From assembly GCA_964019055.1 (NCBI GenBank), contig OZ025213.1, positions 11,273,351-11,337,350 of the forward strand: a stretch of DNA of 64,000 nt. The letters run 5' to 3'. The translations under genes were made by a program, and so were the position numbers. The first letter of the stretch is position 1. Every line of letters begins with the position of its first letter. The notes beneath the pieces are model-generated. The model searched no databases. It was not told where the DNA came from and saw only the letters and a program-made list of their open reading frames with translations. This stretch comes from Anthopleura xanthogrammica (Eukaryota; Cnidaria; Anthozoa; Actiniaria; Actiniidae). Of this stretch, positions 32,910-45,067 are shown one piece after another.

Positions 32910-33763
32910 CTTATATTTTTATTTTAAATTGTCAAATTAAACTAAAGAACTGAAGATAATGTATGTAAACTAAAGAAAGAAGGCGAATAATGGGGTGCCT
33001 GACAACCGCATAAAGACATCACTTTTGATGAAATCAGTCTTTTTATATTAAGAATTATTTGGAAAAAAAGTTAATCGAGCGGATTAATTATGTAATCTAA
33101 CCTATAAAACTGGTAATGACAGTAATAAGAAAACCTAAAATTGTATGTTCAGAATGTTCATAATATTCAGAATATTTGTATCAAAATTATCATTAAGGCC
33201 GCGTTCATAATGTATGCCGGGGGGGGGGGGGGGGGCAGGTGAAAATTTTAAACGACAAAAATGTTTTTTATCTCCCCTTGCAGTCCCCCCCAAAATAGTT
33301 ACACCCCCCAGGCAAAGCTAAAAATTTATCCACTCCCCCCAACATACCCCCCTCGATTCTGATAAAAAAATTCAACTCCCCCCCCCCCCCCCCCCCATGT
33401 TAATGCCCCCCGGTCCCCTCTGTCATACATTATGAATGCAGCCTAAACAGAGTAAAATATAACGAATCAATTATTAATCATAACTGTTAATGAAAGTCAA
33501 AGCAACGACTGCTGAGTCACTGAACAGGTCAAATAGGAAATCCCGGGCCAGGATCATTTGGGCGAGGGATCGGCCTTCATTGCCGTCATGTCAGAAGTCC
33601 ATACGACGCCTCAACATTAGTTTAGCAATCTCAATCAGAAAAAAATAGGTTATGCTCCTCGGGAAGAACTTTACTCTTAATGAGATCTACCACCACCCCC
33701 ACCCCCATGTGTTTCCTATTTTCCCCTTACAGGAGGTCACATGACATTATCTTCACATTCAAG
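32910..33763. other. Intergenic region upstream of ATP6AP1
   Basis: Contains the G/C-tract palindromic element at 33194-33445 and the ATP6AP1 promoter region. The ATP6AP1 start codon lies within AAGATGGCGGCC (33762-33773), a YY1-like motif often found at start sites of housekeeping genes. Confidence 0.5.
33194..33445. mobile_element. TIR element with internal poly-G and poly-C tracts
   Basis: The termini AAGGCCGCGTTCATAATGTA and TACATTATGAATGCAGCCT are inverted repeats. Inside, a run of about 17 G (33219 on) faces a run of about 19 C (33376 on), in the same inverted layout, with CCCCCC blocks between. This looks like a non-autonomous transposon whose arms have expanded homopolymers. Confidence 0.75.
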
Positions 33764-36700
33764 ATGGCGGCCATTAGGCACAACCTGGTGTGGTTTCTCT
33801 CTCTAATATTTTGCCATTATTCGCTTATTTTTGCTTCTCATGTACCCGTATTCATGTGGTCAAAGGACAGGTAATACACTAACAATCTATTTGATCTTTT
33901 TCGTTCAAAAGTATAAATAATCGCTATGATTTCGAATTGACAACATTCGATCACTGACCAATACATTTCACCTGATGGTTTTTCTTTCCTCTGTAATTCA
34001 AAAGTAATTTCATCTATTCCATGATTTTTAGTCTACGAAATTTATACTTTATATCGTTTAATTTTATATTTATACTTGGAGCAAAGATCGGCTGATTTGA
34101 ATAGCAAAGAATTCGATTTCGAAGATGATTCTGCAGAAATAACTTTGAAGGCTTGTAAGCTTAATTAAGACATTTTATGAAAATTCCAATTAAGTTCTGT
34201 GCAGAATTCGATGTAGTTAAGAAATATTTTCCCTTGGAATCGGCAGTTCATAATTCATATGTGTACACAATTATTTTCATGAAAAAAATTGTTTTTAAGT
34301 ATTATATTTTGACAAACATTTCAAAGCTTCCTTCATCTATAAGCTTATGTTATTCATTTTCGAAGGATTTTTTTTAAATTTCAACCTCTTTTCTCCTTTT
34401 TCCTGCCACAGCTCTCTGTCACCTGAGAAGCCATTATTAGCTGGTCATACAATATCTGCTCAAGATTTCCAGGAAAAATACCTTAGAACTGTTTTACAGA
34501 AATCACAGAATGTAGTCTTGTTTCTTCAAGATAAGGTGAGTGTACTAAATAATAGTCTCTGACATGAACTGATCAAAAGACTAGAAAATGTGTGTTATCA
34601 ATCTGCTGTTCTCCTTATTACATCTTTATACCACTTCTACAAGAATTCCGGAATCCCTTTCCTAGTTCATTTTGTTAGCCTAATTAACACCATTATCTTG
34701 CGACACCCAAAGGAGTTCAAACATTTGAATAAGAAAAAGAATTTAAAGAGTATTCTGGTAGAAACGGGATGAAAAAAATTATAAATAAAACTTATCTTAC
34801 CAACTTATTTCCTTGTATTTATCCATCTTAGTTGAGTATTGATGACGTCACTCATTATGGCGATGCCTATAGTACTGGTAGCCATGGCGATGCCTTTTCC
34901 AATCTTAAGGTTGCCATACAGGAAGCCAATTCTTCAGTAGTATTGCCGTCAGTTGATGTTGCAAGTGGAGTAACAAGTGACTTGGTAGAATATGTCAAGA
35001 AAAACATTAAAGGAAAAGTTATTGTGGTCGAAGGAGATGGTACAGTATTTAAAGCAAAATAATTACCAACATAGGTCCTAAATCTGATTAACAAATTCCA
35101 AAGCACACAAGTGGGATTCCAGAACTACTTAATAGACCTTTTTAGCTTGAGTATAATGTTGTCCCATTTCAGACCAAGCGTCATTCCCTTGAGAACAAAA
35201 TTCTTTGTTTGAGTTGTATCTATATTCATGTCATCTCATGTGCGACTATCAAACAAAGAAATGATACTCTAGGGAATGACATGTTGACTGATTAAGCTAT
35301 AGACATTCAGAAAGGGACTTAGAATGAGAATATTGAATAAGAGGGGTGTCATAACCCAATGCAACATGGTGCATTCTGGTCTACCTTGGGTTCAAACATT
35401 TTTTGGTCATCATGCCTTACATATAGGATATTACATGGTCACGCGGAGATACAAATTTTATCTTTGAGTGTTGATATTATCTCTCACGAGTGAGATAATA
35501 TCAGCACGAGAAGATAAAATTTGTATCTCCAAGCTGCCATGTAATGTTCTGTTTATTATATGAAATCTTCAATGAAAAATAATGGAGAATTTGAGACTTT
35601 CTGAGCAAAAAGTCGAAATTTGACACCACTAGTGTTGATATAACTCGTATCCCCACTGGCCAATGGTGGGAGTGGGGATATTAATTTTATCATTTTGATG
35701 CCACTCAATATCACACTCTATTTCATATGATAAATGGAGTTATTATACTTTTACTAAAAGCTACACCATTGTACCCTGTTTATCAAACTCAGCAAAATGT
35801 TTGTGATTCAATTTTTCTTATTTTAATATATAAACAGAGTTGAAGTCCTTTAAAGCAGAGAGTTACCTGCTCGATGACAAAGTTACAAATGTTTTCATCA
35901 TTCATCTTCATCCTGTTGATATGAGGTGAGCATAAGTTTATTATCAGTTATTCCTCTTTATTATTTGTTTTATTAACATTTCACGTTTCATGTCTTTTTT
36001 TTTAAACTTTTCAGTTCACCTGAAAGTGCTGGACTTGCTTTTAAAGAAAATGGTGGGTGTATAAGTTATGGAGTGGTTTCACAGCTATCTTAAGGAAGTG
36101 TAAAAATTTTTTTCTCTCTTTTTCTTTTTTCCTGCTTTACAACGTATTTGCTGTGAATCCCCTCTGTTTTCTTTTACTTTTTGTATAACCAGTGTTTTCA
36201 CTGCTAATCGGATGTGCCAAACAGATGTTTATTACATAATATTCAGTAACACCTTATTGTATTTTATACAGATGATGTTATTGCCATGGTAACTCAAGAC
36301 ATTTCCAAACTTGGGACATCATACACTTGCATCCTGACTGCGCAAGCACCAAATAAGGTATTATATATAGTGTACTTTGATTTCATTTAGTCATATAAAG
36401 TTCTAATAAAGCATAATTTAGAATTTTTTCCTCAAAATGTTGTAGATAAGATATGCCTTACAAGTCTGCCTTTATATTGTATTTATTGAAGAGTCACCTC
36501 AGCTCGCTATGCATGTTCTGATTGGTTGAGAACCGTGCTGTATTAGTAAACAGAGCATGGCGCTGTTGCTGTTGCCATTTGTACATGCATAACTCCTTTG
36601 CAAAGAAGTGTACAAAAATACTGCAAATATTTCTCTTCAATTCATACTTCTTTCATGCTTACGTCACTTCCTGCATGGTGTATTGCTATCACAGAGCACA

Positions 36701-39468
36701 GAAAAAACTGTTTTATTTCTAAAATAGAATGATCCATGTGCCTCTCCAAATGCTGTACATTTAACCTCAGAACTCAGTAGAAAAATCATTCCAGGAATAT
36801 AGGGCCTGTATTGTCGCGTCCTGCAATGTATTTTCAGCTGAGTGGTGTCACAAGAATCAGTAACAGATGTAATTATATTTTCTGTAGGATGTCAGCAACT
36901 TGGCGCTAGCAGAAGAAATTTCATCACTCCCACATGACAGATTTAGAAGAGATGTTGAACAGGATAGTAACGATGCCAAAAAAGTTCCCATTGTGTTCAA
37001 AAATAATACCATATTTGCTAACGGATCATGCGTCTTTGTGTACTTGAGGGGACTTAGCTTGCAGCATCTCAATGAGACAGTCAATTTCTTTAACATCAGT
37101 GGTGGTATCAGTGGTACTGTGGGTTCAGTTTGTTCAAATAATTCGGGTGTGAGGTAAGAATTCTAGGAGTCAGCTGATGTTTCTTAGGATATTTATAAGT
37201 GGGATTAAAAGCTACAGCATCAATGGTAAAGGAATGCAAATTATCCCTTCTGTAAATATACAATGATTTTTTTTTTTTAAGTCTGACTATTTGATAGGCT
37301 CGATTACCAGCCGTGGTGGTTTCGTTGGACCCGCGATCCTCACCCCACTCACAGCTGGACGCATGTGATTGGGATTGTTATTTTAGCCAAAACTTGCCAC
37401 TTAGAATTGAGTCGCATGATTCTGATTGGTTAATATTCTGGTATCCAAAATGACGCATAAAAGTATTTAGTTATCAACTATTTATTTGCCAAGTAACTTA
37501 GAATTCATTCAGGCATGAACCAAGCAAAGACACATATAAGTATTTGCTTTTGTTACCAATGTTCTGCTTCAGTGATATCCACTATTTTGTAGAAAATAGC
37601 TACAATAGACCCTTTTTCGAATATGGCATCTATGATGTCAAATGCCTAATTAATAACTGTTTACTTCATCTTTTTCAGCTTTGACATGTCATTGAAAGTC
37701 AAAGGCTTTGCTAAATTAGACCTGAGGTAAGTGTATCATGTTATTAGAGCAGATTTTGTATGACTACTTCAAAAAATTTGAAGATTTTTTGAAGTAGTTG
37801 GTTTCTACTATATACTCCTATTTCAAAAAAAGGTTGTTGCAGCTAAAAGCAACAAGCAACAACACAAGATTGCAAAAAGCATCTGTATTTTACTCCTTAT
37901 TCATCATTTAGACAGGATTATTTTAGTCATTTTGTAATGAGGGCTACAACTGTTTTGATTCCTTAAGTGTTGTCCTTAACCTTCAGCTAATTAAAGCATT
38001 GTTTACAGGTGGTCTTGGCTTGTTGCTTGTCGCTTTTGGCTGTGACAACCTTTATTGAAATAGGTGTATAAATGAAATGGGTGAAAGCTTGAGGTTTTTT
38101 TTACTCTATTTTTTTTAATAAAGCCATTTCAAAAAGTTAAACCAAGCTAAAACGCTAACAAGCTTGAGTACCATTGCACAGTGACCAGCTTGCAATAACA
38201 AGAATTTACTTTGTCAATGAACACACAGCTTTTGAAAGCCATTTCACTGAAGTTTTTCTAACCATGTAACTTTGTATCCCAACAGAGGTGAATTCAATAC
38301 TACTCGTTCAGATTGGAAGTGTATGAATATTACTGCGACAATTAAAGGCAAAGCTGGTGAAGTGTCAGTTGATGACACTCTTGTGTTTCCCTGCAACAAG
38401 GAAATCCAAGTTCCTCGCAAGATGTCCTATCACTGTTATAATTCATCTTTTACCAGTGGAAACTACTCTTTGCACTTCTTAAACTTTCAGGTATTGGGAT
38501 TACACAAGATAGTATTGTGATTCTCCTATAAGTTTCATTGGGAGAGAGCCGCCAATATAAACCTGTATTGTCGGCTAAGAATTGCTGTCTGATAGGAAAA
38601 TCGCGTTATAAAACTTATTGCAATTTTGAGCCGCCAATATGGGTTACATTGATGGCGTTGGAAGAAAATATATTCCGTATTGGCCTTCGTTGCTTCGTGA
38701 CTATGGCCAATACGTAATATATTTTTGCAATAAAATATAAGTATTCTTCTTCTTTCATCCATATTTCATTAGCCTATTTATATCTACAGTCAGACATCAA
38801 TACAGACACCCAATAGACCCAAGAAAGTGTTAACTGTATAGCGGATGATCCAAGTAGCTCCTTAATATATGACATATTTCTTTACAGCTCGAGCTAGAAA
38901 TAATTTTTTCAACAAATGGCAAAACGCCAGATGTCTAGATTTGTGAAGAGAGCAGAAGGATTATAGCAAATTTGAATATTATGCAACTTGGTACCAGTAG
39001 TAATAATAATAATAATGATATTTATTGACTTATATTGCACCAATATCAATATGCATTTTCATCTCCGCATTAGCTGTGAGTCACTTGTTTTTGCTTTTTG
39101 CTGCTCATTCAAAAATGATCACTAGAAACATTTTATATTTTTGACTGGCAGCAGCGAAAAACCCAATTGCAACAGCCAACTCACAAAATAAGACTGAATT
39201 TTCGTAGTATTGAAAATTGCAGCAAACACTAAATAATATCATCATCTTTACTTTACAGGTTCAGCCATATGACATTAAGAATGGCAAGTTCTCCTATGGC
39301 TATGACTGTGTTGGTTTCTTTTCTATTCCTATTCTTATGGGTTTATTCACTACTGGAATACTTCTATTGATTCTGTTCTTTGGCATTATGGCTGTATTCA
39401 GTATTACAACAATGGACAGATTTGATGATCCCAAGGGATCTCTAAGGTCATTTGGAACCACTGGATAA
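33764..39468 (+). CDS. ATP6AP1: V-type ATPase accessory subunit S1 (Ac45)
   Basis: Ten exons: 33764-33870, 34412-34535, 34832-35039, 35838-35925, 36015-36052, 36272-36357, 36888-37153, 37679-37726, 38286-38490, 39259-39468; about 459 aa, close to the usual 470. Signal peptide in exon 1 followed by SHVPVFMWS, the conserved start of the lumenal domain. A dibasic RFRRDV in exon 7 matches the furin-type processing site known for Ac45. Many N-glycosylation sequons follow (NGS, NET, NIS, NIT, NSS). The last exon has one membrane segment (GLFTTGILLLILFFGIMAVF) and the conserved cytosolic tail MDRFDDPKG. Known role: assembly and targeting of the proton pump in secretory and endolysosomal membranes. 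The exon 3/4 junction has an alternative (donor after 35044 with acceptor AG at 35838-35839) that also keeps frame. Confidence 0.93.
35133..35303. mobile_element. MITE family M2 copy in an ATP6AP1 intron
   Basis: TAGACCTTTTTAGCTTGAGT, GTCCCATTTCAGACCAAGCG and the inverted arm CAAAGAAATGATACTCTAGG GAATGACATG. The right terminus has decayed. Confidence 0.7.
35429..35546. repeat. Long palindrome in an ATP6AP1 intron
   Basis: ATTACATGG at the left end mirrors CCATGTAAT at the right; GGAGATACAAATTTTATCTT pairs with AAGATAAAATTTGTATCTCC; the centre is TATCTCTCACGAGTGAGATA. The arms are about 55 bp and almost perfect. Confidence 0.85.
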
Positions 39469-39750
39469 TTCTTCATATTCATGCTATCAAAAATTTTCTA
39501 GTTATGTTAACATAATAATTATACCATGAACCTTTCTCATGTGGCAGCCATGTTGACTGGAACAATAGGTTTTTCCCACATAGCCTCATATTCAAGCATT
39601 TCAGGACGAGGTTATGTAAGTTTAAACAAAGTTTTTTTTATTCTCATGAGAATAAACACGGCACTATGTGATCAAGTTCCATAGTTCATTTTTCATAGAA
39701 ATTACTGAGTTTCATAAGGATTTCTTACAGAAACTTACACTGCATGTTTA

Positions 39751-39929
39751 CAGTGCAAATCGAAAAACTATGGGCACCTAGAAATATTCCAGGAATGTTC
39801 TATTGTTTTTTGGCCAATCAGAAATGACTCTAACCACAAGATAATGGAAAGATAACAATAACGCTTCTGATTGGTTAAGAAACATTCTTGAAATATTTCT
39901 AGGTGCCCACAGTTTTTTGATTCGCACTG
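39751..39929. mobile_element. Tc1/mariner-type MITE, 179 bp
   Basis: Inverted ends CAGTGCAAATCGAAAAACT and AGTTTTTTGATTCGCACTG, flanked on both sides by TA, the target duplication typical of Tc1/mariner. The arms continue with TGGGCACCTAGAAATATTCC against GAAATATTTCTAGGTGCCCA. It is too short to encode a transposase. Confidence 0.85.
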
Positions 39930-41245
39930 TAATACTACATTTCTGGTTCATGTTTGTGTTAATCAAATTATCTACTAACCCAGAATGATACCATGTTTGA
40001 AAGAAGCCAAAAACATACAGTACTTAGATTTTGTGGCTAGTAGTGTCAGTGTCTTGAATTATGAATAGGAATGAACTGAAATTGTAGCCTTCAAAAACCA
40101 CCATTAAAGTTAATTTAGTTAATTACCTATGGATTGCTTAGGTTACTTTAGAATTTGCACTTCTGGAGTTCAAAGGAGGACTTGTAACAACCTGAAGTGA
40201 ATGGGATTGTGGGAATGAACTTGGGGGTAACATTAAAATGCTGTGATAAATGTAATGTCTAATTTAACTTTACACTCCTAGTCGGATGTTAGCTCAAGTG
40301 TTCCTTTGGATGTGAAACAAAATATGCTCTCTACCAGCCTGATATGTTAACACATGTATGCACAATGTATAAAATCTACTGAGTCAATCTGTATTCATAG
40401 AATAATACTGTTGACATTTTGTGTACAGCAATAATTCAATTATTCTCTTTAGAGTATTTAGCCCAGAGGTTGTTTCAGGGATTGATAAAATTTGAAGGTT
40501 TTCTTTGACCAAAGGTGCATTTGTATTTAGTCTCCAGCTAAATTTAAATTCAGTTTCTAATGTTCACAATCAACTGTTTTTTTTTGTGCTTTTCTTCTCA
40601 AAGTTGAATAATTGACAAAGAATTAAGCTGCCTAACTCTATGCAAATGCATCTGTCCTCAAGTATTACAGGGGTTAAAATCTTTAAACTCAAGTAAGGTC
40701 ATTTCATGTGTGCTGTATAGATAAGCATGAAAAAGAAATCAGTTTTTTAAAATACTTATAACATTGAATACTAGGTTAGTAACCATTATTAGGGATTATT
40801 AACGGTAATGAATATTTCCAGGATGAAAATTTAAATTTGGGTGATATTAGTACCCTTGGTTACAGACGCTCTCTTACTCAAGTGCTTCCTGGTCATACGT
40901 TTCATCGCCGCAAGAGCCTATGAGAAGCATTGGAGCAAGCGAGCTTTTGGAGCGCAGGGTACATTGTTATGTGCTGCTAAGAAAACACAAATCAACGAAT
41001 AATTCGGAACAAGTACAAATGTAAACCACTGAGTAATGAAAGTGCAGAATAAAGAGGATTATAAAATAAAAGTGTCTGAACTATTCACTGTTATTGGGAT
41101 AGAGGTTTTGCATGATTATGTGCCAGTAGCAATGTTAGAAGACAGAATAATATAATTCCTTTATGCTGGGGAATTGAGTTCTTTCTTTCATGTATTGTGT
41201 TGTTCCTGCCATCCAACATGGCTGCTGTCATGTGATCGAAAAAAC

Positions 41246-41440
41246 CTATATTATTTACCTTGGGCGTAATGTTTTCCCATTTTTAGACCATGTGTCATTT
41301 ACTAGAGAATAAGATTCTCTGTTTGAGTTGTATCCATATTCATGTGTCTTCTCATGCGCAACTGTCAAACAAAGAAATGATACTCTACACATGGTCTGAA
41401 ATGGGAAAACATTACACCCAATCTAAAGAGGTCTATTGCA
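41246..41440. mobile_element. MITE family M2 copy
   Basis: CCTTGGGCGTAATGTTTTCC and the inverted GGTCTGAAATGGGAAAACAT, ending TAAAGAGGTCTA. The inner arms hold GTATCCATATTCATGTGTCT. It lies about 450 bp upstream of the ANKRD46-like start codon. Confidence 0.8.
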
Positions 41441-41881
41441 AGAAAAATTCCTCCTTATATCATGCATAAAATGCTGATGTATTTACTGAATTTATATCAG
41501 CATACAAGATTTTGCTACAAGAGTGAAAAATTGACAAAAGACCAGATTTTTTTTCTCACTATTTCAAAAACCTGCAATAACCCTAAGACCCTTCTCACAT
41601 TACTTTTGCGTACTTTCTAATATCATATAACAGTAAGATAACTCTTGGGATCAGGAAGTTACTCTAAAAGTCAGAAAACAGGTTATTTTTTCCTTACCTC
41701 GTATCACTTCACTTGGTTTTGGATTTTCTGCTAACTTTGAATTCTTGGGCTTCCTGTGTTAGTATTCTAGTCAAGGTCCCAGGGATCGGTCCCAGGTCAT
41801 CTCGTATCTCGTTTGTAACGCCTGATTGTTTCTGTATTTCATTATGTGATTTTAATTTGAAGATTTTAAAGGTTTCTGAAG

Positions 41882-42782
41882 ATGAAAAGATACAAAGAAA
41901 GCGATCTATCGCCCTTGATTCAAGCGTGTATGGATAACGACATTGTCAAAGTAGAAAAACTAGTTAATTCTGGTGGGTTTCACATGACAGACTGTCGAGA
42001 TTACCGAGGAAGAACGCCTTTACATTTGGCTGCATATCGAGGGAACGTCGACATGATTTCTCTACTTCTTGAAAATGGTGGCGATTTATGGACTAGAGAC
42101 GACAATGGGAATACTTTAATGCACCTGTGTAACCATGTTGAAGTGATTAAATTTATTGCTAAACAAGGGCTTTCACCGTTTGAAAGGTAAATGTTTTTTG
42201 AAACAGAAAACGTTTTTCATTCCTTTCACCGTCGCCTCCCATTTTTATGAAGTAATCGTTTAGTTATTGGTCTTACCTCTGACTTGACTTGAATCTTCGG
42301 GGGTAACATGTTGGCATTAGAAATGGGAGAGTTGACAATGAGTTAAGCCTGGGGATGAGTCTGGGATGAGCCCTTTCTTCAGGCAAGGTGTTTTGTGTAA
42401 CAGTTTTCTTCCAAACAAAACCATACTTTTTCCCCACAGGAATGCTAATGGTGAAACTCCTTTGATGCTGGCCATGAGATTTGTTGCAAGCAAGGAAGTA
42501 ATCAATTTACTCAAAAAGCTAGAACAACACGAAGTGGAGGATGAACCTCCAGTCTGTTGCCCTCTATTCAAAACAAGAAGAACTTACAGTTCTCTTCAGG
42601 AAAACAATTCCTCAAATTGGATGAATGAATTATTCAGAGACTTTGGGATGAACAGAATGTTGTTGGTGCTACTGTTGATTGCTGCACTTTCACTCTACAT
42701 AACATACTGTATTATTGGTGAGTTACCATTTAACTCTCCGCTTCTTAACAACAATGGAGGACCTGAAAAGCACAGGTTATAG
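41882..42782 (+). CDS. ANKRD46: Ankyrin repeat domain protein 46-like, membrane anchored
   Basis: Two exons, 41882-42186 and 42440-42782 (phase-2 junction, AG|GAATGC), giving 215 aa, near the vertebrate length of about 230. Residues about 10-140 form ankyrin repeats; clear consensus is seen in RGRTPLHLAAYRGNVDMISL and NGETPLMLA. A single C-terminal membrane segment (MLLVLLLIAALSLYITY) is followed by GELPF, matching the tail of ANKRD46. The family is a small tail-region-anchored ankyrin protein whose biochemical role is poorly known. The second exon reads straight through a potential donor (GGTGAGT after YCII) to the stop, which the tail match supports. Confidence 0.85.
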
Positions 42783-43822
42783 ATAAATGTGTTTAAGCTG
42801 TCATTGCCACTTTAGACTCCTCATGTGGCTTTGCATTCAAGCACTTCAGGATGACTTATGTTAAACAAAGGTTTTTATTCTCATGGGGAATAAATCCAAT
42901 GGTGCTGTGTGCTCAAGGTGTAGTTCTACTAGATGTCAAGGCATTTCCATGATGTTTCATAGCTATGTGCTCTTGAAACCTTTTTCCAGCCGCTATGCAA
43001 AATCCTTTGATTGAAGTCCAACCATAACCTATGTTGTTATGACAATGATCTTTTTACTGAATATGAATGTGACAAAGATTTGATTTCTAAAACATTTTAC
43101 ACAACAGTCAAACAAATAATCCTATTCAGTTGCACCATTAGCATTAGTTTTTTCATGGTTACTAAAAATAGATATTGCAAAGCCTTGTGGGATCAAAATG
43201 TGGACAAACTTTGTAAGAAAGGCTTCAGTATCAAGGAAAAGAAGAGCAATATCAGTCAAAAAACCATAGCTTTTCCATGAATAAGAAACAAGACAACAAA
43301 AGACTTGCAGTATATTAGAATGTGCTTTTGGCTTGGCTTGTCTGCATTTCAATCCCATAATGAACCATCGTGATGTCACCTGTGGAAAGTGCTATTAGAC
43401 TAGGGTCAATTGTCAAACTTCATGAGCTGAACCTAATAACCTATACAAGACTGCCATATTATCCATTGATTTCTAGCGTAATGCTCATGTGAAGCTTGAC
43501 ATTTGACCTGAACCTTATATTACTATTACTCAAAGTGAAAAAATTTAAACTTGCATTAAAAGGATACTGATTTATTTAGTGATATATTATCTTTACAAAT
43601 GCCGACAGAACACAGCATGTTTTGACAAATTTAAAACCAGAACATTGGGGGAAATATTCCCTTCATAAACTTTAGAGCTAACATTCTCTATCTACAACAG
43701 GGTCAGTTGTGGCTAAGAATCTGACCTCTTTATAGTAATAACATTTTTGAGTTTTAGAACTTCTCTAAGGTTCATGAAATACAAATATTCAACAGTTTTG
43801 AATGAATTAAATTCAAGAATAA

Positions 43823-43979
43823 CAGGGCTCAAAATAATGGTCGGTCAAATTTGGTACTAGACTGGTCAAATACAGTTTTGAATGCTAATGTTGACTGGCC
43901 ATATTTGAAAAAAATAAAATAAAATATCATATGCCGGACATCTTGACCGGCGTATGGCTGGCCGTTATTTTGAGCCCTG
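43823..43979. mobile_element. hAT-type MITE, 157 bp
   Basis: Ends CAGGGCTCAAAATAA and TTATTTTGAGCCCTG are perfect inverted repeats, flanked by GAATAA on both sides. CAGGG..CCCTG ends are typical of hAT elements, though hAT normally duplicates 8 bp. Diverged relatives built on the CTGGTCA / TGGCCAGTC words lie at about 46010-46155 and 49977-50165. Confidence 0.75.
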
Positions 43980-44113
43980 GAATAACAATCAAATAAACTC
44001 TTCATTAATACTCAGACTTATTACAGTTGGCTATAAATATCTTTTGATCTGTGGATTCCAAAGTTCGTTCAAGTTTTCTAAAGTCAATTTCAAGAATGCT
44101 AACAAAAAATACA

Positions 44114-44283
44114 TTGAAATAGCCCACTTTCGATATTCTGGTTGAGTGATCATGCACAAAGCAATTCAAGAGTAGGCTCCGGAGAAACAATAGAGTAATC
44201 CTAATATATATTTTCCCTGGTGCATCGCCTTGAATTGTTTTGTGTGGGATCACTCAAGCAGAATATCAAAAATGGGCTATTCA
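44114..44283. repeat. Inverted repeat
   Basis: TTGAAATAGCCCACTTTCGA and GTTGAGTGATCATGCACAAA pair with TTTTGTGTGGGATCACTCAA and ATCAAAAATGGGCTATTCAA. Arms about 60 bp. Probable non-autonomous transposon. Confidence 0.75.
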
Positions 44284-45067
44284 ATTCTGAACTCCCCTTA
44301 GCGAAAAGAATTGCTTTGTTTTGCATCACAACTCATTGTGAGATAACTAACATGCAAAATTCTGCTCCAACATATTTCAGAGTCAGTTTTGGAACCAAGT
44401 TTGAAGGTCGTCAAGAAAGTTGTAATGATTCTTAAGAATAAACTTAGGAATCCACTGGTCAAAAGAAATGTAAAATGCACTGTACAAGCTTAAGGCTAAA
44501 TAAAATTATACTTTGATGGAATATTAATATTGATTGATCTCATCTTTGTGGGTTGGATGACAGTTATATGGAGTTATATGTGGGTTATCTGCTGTGTAAA
44601 GTTAAAATTGGTGCCCAGATATTAATTTTTACTTTCCATGGAATAATGATTACAGGTCATGTACAGAGAAAGTATGCATGATGATAAGAGTGCATGAGGA
44701 TTACTTAAAGGTTAAGCAAAATTGTTATTTTATAGTCAGGTAATTTGTACACAGATGTAAGTCTTCATAGACAAATTGATTTGATGCCAAGATCTGCATG
44801 TACTACTGTTTCCATGGAAACTTGAATATATGGAGTTGAATGTAATAGAGTTAGAAGCCAATGTTTATATATTACAGTGTGCTGCCGATGAGATATCAAC
44901 TTGCCATCTCCCAAGTATTAAATCAGGACTATACTGTTGATTGCTTTCCCTCTTGAAACTCGAGCCACTTCTGTGCATTTATATGCTCGATATTCTTCAA
45001 TGTCTTCATGTTGTTTCTTAAATGTACATATATATAACATATATATAATCTTGAAGCATTTTTCTGG

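Larger units (their letters stand above)
39469..41881. other. ATP6AP1 3' region and ANKRD46 upstream region
   Basis: Holds the ATP6AP1 3' UTR (AATAAA at 41048 is one candidate polyadenylation signal), a mariner-type MITE (39751-39929), an M2 MITE (41246-41440) and a diverged repeat at 39540-39720 (TCATATTCAAGCATTTCAGG) that recurs at 42830-42970 (TTTGCATTCAAGCACTTCAGG). No other exon was recognised. Confidence 0.5.
42783..45067. other. Convergent intergenic region between ANKRD46 and CRAMP1
   Basis: Holds the 3' UTRs of two genes that point at each other, a hAT-type MITE (43823-43979) and an inverted repeat (44114-44283). Otherwise AT-rich with no exon recognised. Confidence 0.5.

Noticed and set aside
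43011..43280. 89-codon plus-strand frame downstream of ANKRD46
   Set aside because: No recognisable domain, lies in the 3' flank, and composition is like surrounding non-coding DNA.
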